Of a stretch of DNA of 64,000 nucleotides, positions 61,314-64,000 are shown in pieces. A program made the position numbers and the translations under genes. Within the stretch, counting starts at the first letter, position 1. Each line of letters begins with the position of its first letter. This stretch comes from Massilia mucilaginosa (GTDB taxonomy: Bacteria; Pseudomonadota; Gammaproteobacteria; Burkholderiales; Burkholderiaceae_D). The stretch is taken from assembly GCF_011682145.1 (NCBI RefSeq), contig NZ_WHJH01000012.1:1-64000 (forward strand), given 5' to 3'. Below the pieces are notes generated by a model. It made no database searches. It saw nothing but the letters and a program-made list of their open reading frames with translations, and had not been told where the DNA came from.

Positions 61314-64000
61314 TCAGTTGCAGGCGGCGCCTTTGGCCAGGCGCTGCGCTACGTAAGTGAGGTCGCGCGCGTTGACGACGCCGTCGGCCAGCACATCGGC
61401 GCGGGCGTCGAAGCCGTCCTGGCCGCTACGCTTGCCGAACGCCGCCTTAACCAGCGCCAGGTCGGCACAGTCGACCTTACCGTCAATGTTCTGGTCGCCC
61501 GCCAGGTGGATGCCGATGTCCGCGTTGGAGATGTCGAAGAACACATTGCCCACCGCTTCCACCTTGATCCGCGCCGCCGACACTGGCGTCGCCGGCAAGG
61601 TCACCTTGGCGCTGCCGTTGTTGGGCACGCCTTCGGCCAGCAGCACCGGCCAGGTCTTGCCGCCGTCGGTCGAGAGCGCAATGTTCACGCTGGCCGCGCC
61701 GACCGGTGCGACGTCGGTGTTGGCGACGTTCCAGGTGACGGTCTGCAGCGAGCCCGGATCGAGTGTCACCGCGCTGTTCGGCGAGGTCACCAGGAACGGG
61801 CCGGCCTCGGGCGCCAGTACCAGGCTGGTGCTGGCGCTGTTGACGCCGCCCCGGCCGTCACGCGCCGTCAGCTTGAAGGTGAGCGAGGCCGGGGCCGCGT
61901 TGGTGCCGGCCAGGCCGACGTAGGCGGCGGTCGGCAGGAATTCCGAGTAGCACTCGATATCGGCCAGGCTCGGCGGCGTGGCCGCGGCCGCGCACGCGCC
62001 CGTCACCGCGTTGGTGTTGTTCGACAGGATCTGCGCCAGGTCGGGGAATACCCGCGTCGGGTCGACCGTCGTGTGGTTCTCGCCCGGCGAGTTGTACTCG
62101 AGCGTGTCGGCGGCGCTGACGGTGGCGCGGGTGCCGAACTGGCGGAACAGCGGGCCGTTGAGCTTGACGTTGCTGGTCAGCCCGGTGCCGCTGGAAGCGC
62201 CCCGGTCGTTCTGCTCCCACATGTAGGTGATCGGGTCGCCATCGGCATCGGCCGCGCTGCCGCTCAGGGCGAACGGCGTGCGCACCGGTATCGTGTAGCT
62301 GGCCGGCACGGTGACCACGGGCGCGTTGTTGCCGGTCGCGGCGACAGTGCCGCCGCGCCTGGTCGGGCCGCCCACGGCGACTTCGCCCACAAAACCGCTC
62401 GCACCCGGCGTGAAGTCGACCACTTGCAGTGGCGCGACATTGACGCCGGCCAGCGCGCCGTTGAAGGTCACCGTAAACGCCGTGTCGCTCAGGGCGCTGA
62501 CCGTCACCGTGCCGCCCGCCGGCCAGCCCGGACTGTTTTCCAGCGCGGCCTTGACCCCGGCGCTGGTGTAGTTGGTGCCGCGCACGATCGGCGCCGACAG
62601 ATTGCCGTTCACGTTGATGCGGAATTGCTGCCCGGGAGTATTGAAACCGCGCAGCGCCGCGACCTGCACTTCGTTCAGGATCGACTCGGCGCTCGAGGTG
62701 TAGGCGACGATTTCGTCGAAGCTGCGCTGCGACCAGTACGGATCGCTGTGCGGCTGCAGGTTGTCGGTGCTGCAAATGCCGGCATACGCCATGATCGACG
62801 AGCCGCTGCCGACTTCGACCGAGGTGCCCGGATTGCGGTTGCCGCCGCTGCAATTGGAGGTGATGCCGTTGAAGGTGTGGTTGCCGGCGAACTGGTGCCC
62901 CAGTTCGTGCGCCACGTAGTCGACCGCGAAGGCGTCGCCGATCGGCTTGGGCAGGCCGGTGCAGCCTTGCGCCTTGGCGTTGGCGCCAACCACGCCCAGG
63001 CTGGCGACGCCGCCGCCGTTCAGGCCCAGCGCGATGTGGCCGACGTCGAAGTTGCCGGCCCCGGCCAGCAAGCCGGTCACGATGCGGTTGCGCGACAGGG
63101 TGCCGCTGCCGCAGCCGGAGGCCTGGGTCGGGGTAAAGCACGCCGCCGCGCCGCACGGGCCGTTCGCTTCGGTCATCTGGGCCGGGGTGTCGAGATTGAG
63201 GGCGTCGGTGGCGTCGATCAGCACCATGCGGATCGAGGTTTCATCTTCATACACCTGGCTGACCCGGTTCATCAGGGTGACCTTGGCCGCCGTGACGTTG
63301 GCCGAACCGCCGAAATAGGTGGCGTAGGTCGGGTCGGTGACCAGCGCCAGCCGGTAGGTGCGCAGCTGGTCGCTGACGGCCACGTTCGGCGTCATGCCGG
63401 CATCCATCACGCGGAACGGCGCGGCGCTGGCGTGCTGGCCGTCGGTGGCGGACAGTTCGAAGGCACCGGCCCGGCCGGCCGGCAGCACGACGCTGATCGT
63501 GCCTTTGGCGTCGGCCGTGGCTGTGGCGCTGTGCAGCGCGGCCGTCTCGCCTTCGCCGCGCACGGTCAGGTTGACGCTGGCGCCGGGCACGAAACCGGTG
63601 CCGCGCACCTCGACCGGGACGCCTTCTTTATAGAACGAATGCGACAGCGCCAGCTGCGCTTCGGGCAGCGCGCCTTCGACCAGCGGGCCGTGCTGGTTGA
63701 TCAGGTCGCTACGGCTGTAGCTGGCATACAGGCTGGTATCGAGGTGATAGTACGGGTCCACATACCAGCCGCCATTGGCCGAGCGCACCGAGGCGTGCAG
63801 GCCGAGCGGGGTGATATCCATGCGCAAGGTGGCGCTGGGGTCGTCGATGCCGCGGCCCTTGTACGTCTTGATGCCGGGATGTTTGGCGGCCAGGCCGGCT
63901 TCCATGATGGGCGACTCGACCAGGGTGAAGCGCTGATAGCCGCCGTCCGGATGCGGGAGCGAAATGGTCTGGCTGCTGGCCATCGTGCCGCTGCCGCGTT
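61314..64000 (-). CDS. Secreted reprolysin-like zinc metalloprotease with C-terminal dockerin (partial)
   Basis: At least 889 residues; the frame stays open to the window edge, so the start and signal peptide may lie beyond it. Domains: a pro-region-like part (1-190), a reprolysin-type protease (about 200-480) with zinc motif HELGHQFAGNHTFNG (H359, E360, H363, H369) and the Met-turn SIMAYAG, then beta-sandwich repeats (NAPVVTVPASYTIPVRTPFA, DADGDPITYMWEQNDRGASS, GSLQTVTWNVANTDV), and finally a type I dockerin: DQNIDGKVDCADLALVKAAF followed by DVLADGVVNARDLTYVAQRL. The two calcium-loop repeats D-x-N-x-D-G-x-V are complete. The downstream gene encodes a cohesin-like protein. Confidence 0.88.
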   Translation of the reverse strand, partial: RGSGTMASSQTISLPHPDGGYQRFTLVESPIMEAGLAAKHPGIKTYKGRGIDDPSATLRMDITPLGLHASVRSANGGWYVDPYYHLDTSLYASYSRSDLINQHGPLVEGALPEAQLALSHSFYKEGVPVEVRGTGFVPGASVNLTVRGEGETAALHSATATADAKGTISVVLPAGRAGAFELSATDGQHASAAPFRVMDAGMTPNVAVSDQLRTYRLALVTDPTYATYFGGSANVTAAKVTLMNRVSQVYEDETSIRMVLIDATDALNLDTPAQMTEANGPCGAAACFTPTQASGCGSGTLSRNRIVTGLLAGAGNFDVGHIALGLNGGGVASLGVVGANAKAQGCTGLPKPIGDAFAVDYVAHELGHQFAGNHTFNGITSNCSGGNRNPGTSVEVGSGSSIMAYAGICSTDNLQPHSDPYWSQRSFDEIVAYTSSAESILNEVQVAALRGFNTPGQQFRINVNGNLSAPIVRGTNYTSAGVKAALENSPGWPAGGTVTVSALSDTAFTVTFNGALAGVNVAPLQVVDFTPGASGFVGEVAVGGPTRRGGTVAATGNNAPVVTVPASYTIPVRTPFALSGSAADADGDPITYMWEQNDRGASSGTGLTSNVKLNGPLFRQFGTRATVSAADTLEYNSPGENHTTVDPTRVFPDLAQILSNNTNAVTGACAAAATPPSLADIECYSEFLPTAAYVGLAGTNAAPASLTFKLTARDGRGGVNSASTSLVLAPEAGPFLVTSPNSAVTLDPGSLQTVTWNVANTDVAPVGAASVNIALSTDGGKTWPVLLAEGVPNNGSAKVTLPATPVSAARIKVEAVGNVFFDISNADIGIHLAGDQNIDGKVDCADLALVKAAFGKRSGQDGFDARADVLADGVVNARDLTYVAQRLAKGAACN

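Noticed and set aside
1-64000. tRNA, rRNA, tmRNA or complete insertion sequence
   Set aside because: No cloverleaf-like sequence, rRNA-like stretch or transposase frame was recognised anywhere in the window; short RNA genes could still be missed by eye.

Overview
The window is a 64 kb piece of a high-GC (mid-60s by eye) betaproteobacterial chromosome. The best fit is the Oxalobacteraceae (Massilia/Duganella/Telluria type). This is inferred from the mix of genes: a FisR-regulated sulfide oxidation cluster, many sensor kinases, three TonB-dependent receptors, a PEP-CTERM surface protein, type VI secretion (T6SS) cargo, and a recurring intergenic repeat. No rRNA, tRNA, CRISPR array or complete insertion sequence was seen.

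Layout. 0-7 kb: a sulfide/persulfide operon (persulfide dioxygenase, sulfide:quinone oxidoreductase, TauE exporter) faces its sigma54 activator FisR, with a readable -24/-12 promoter and palindromic upstream sites. A hybrid kinase follows. 7-16 kb: two truncated genes joined head to head (LysR and SRPBCC), an interrupted small gene, rnk, an SDR/TetR pair around a clear operator, small cytosolic proteins, a CHASE-PAS hybrid kinase, a methyltransferase and a JmjC-like cupin. 17-21 kb: a paoABC-type periplasmic molybdenum hydroxylase operon. 21-24 kb: an accessory patch with an orphan VbhA-like antitoxin, a frameshifted two-half protein and a decayed gene, then an M48 lipoprotein protease. 24-35 kb: a DUF4214 secreted protein, an amino acid permease, a thioesterase, a WGR-ligase-like protein, a PstS protein, secreted HIU hydrolase plus GlcG beside an HprRS-like two-component system, and a DUF455 ferritin-like protein. 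35.7-36.8 kb: a peptidoglycan amidase overlapping a small secreted partner. 37-46 kb: two siderophore-type receptors, a GDSL esterase that has lost its catalytic serine region, a lipoprotein, a kinase and a broken GH2 glycosidase. 46-52 kb: a giant DUF4132 protein and a TonB-Sel1 protein. 51.7-53.3 kb: an Hcp / BPSL0067 amidase / STY0301 immunity cassette with a truncated extra immunity gene. 53-60 kb: regulators, an ankyrin protein, a secreted DJ-1-like protein and a third TonB receptor. 60.4-64 kb: a repeat cluster, then a cohesin-bearing PEP-CTERM protein downstream of a zinc metalloprotease that ends in a dockerin.

Two themes stand out. First, the last two genes look like a matched cohesin/dockerin pair whose anchor is a PEP-CTERM sorting signal; this would be a protease-display system rather than a cellulosome, and it is the most novel candidate here. 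Second, at least five genes have been damaged by internal deletion or truncation while their flanks stayed intact (7 kb, 41.5 kb, 46 kb, 51.8 kb, possibly 4.8 kb), which suggests ongoing gene loss in the accessory gene set.
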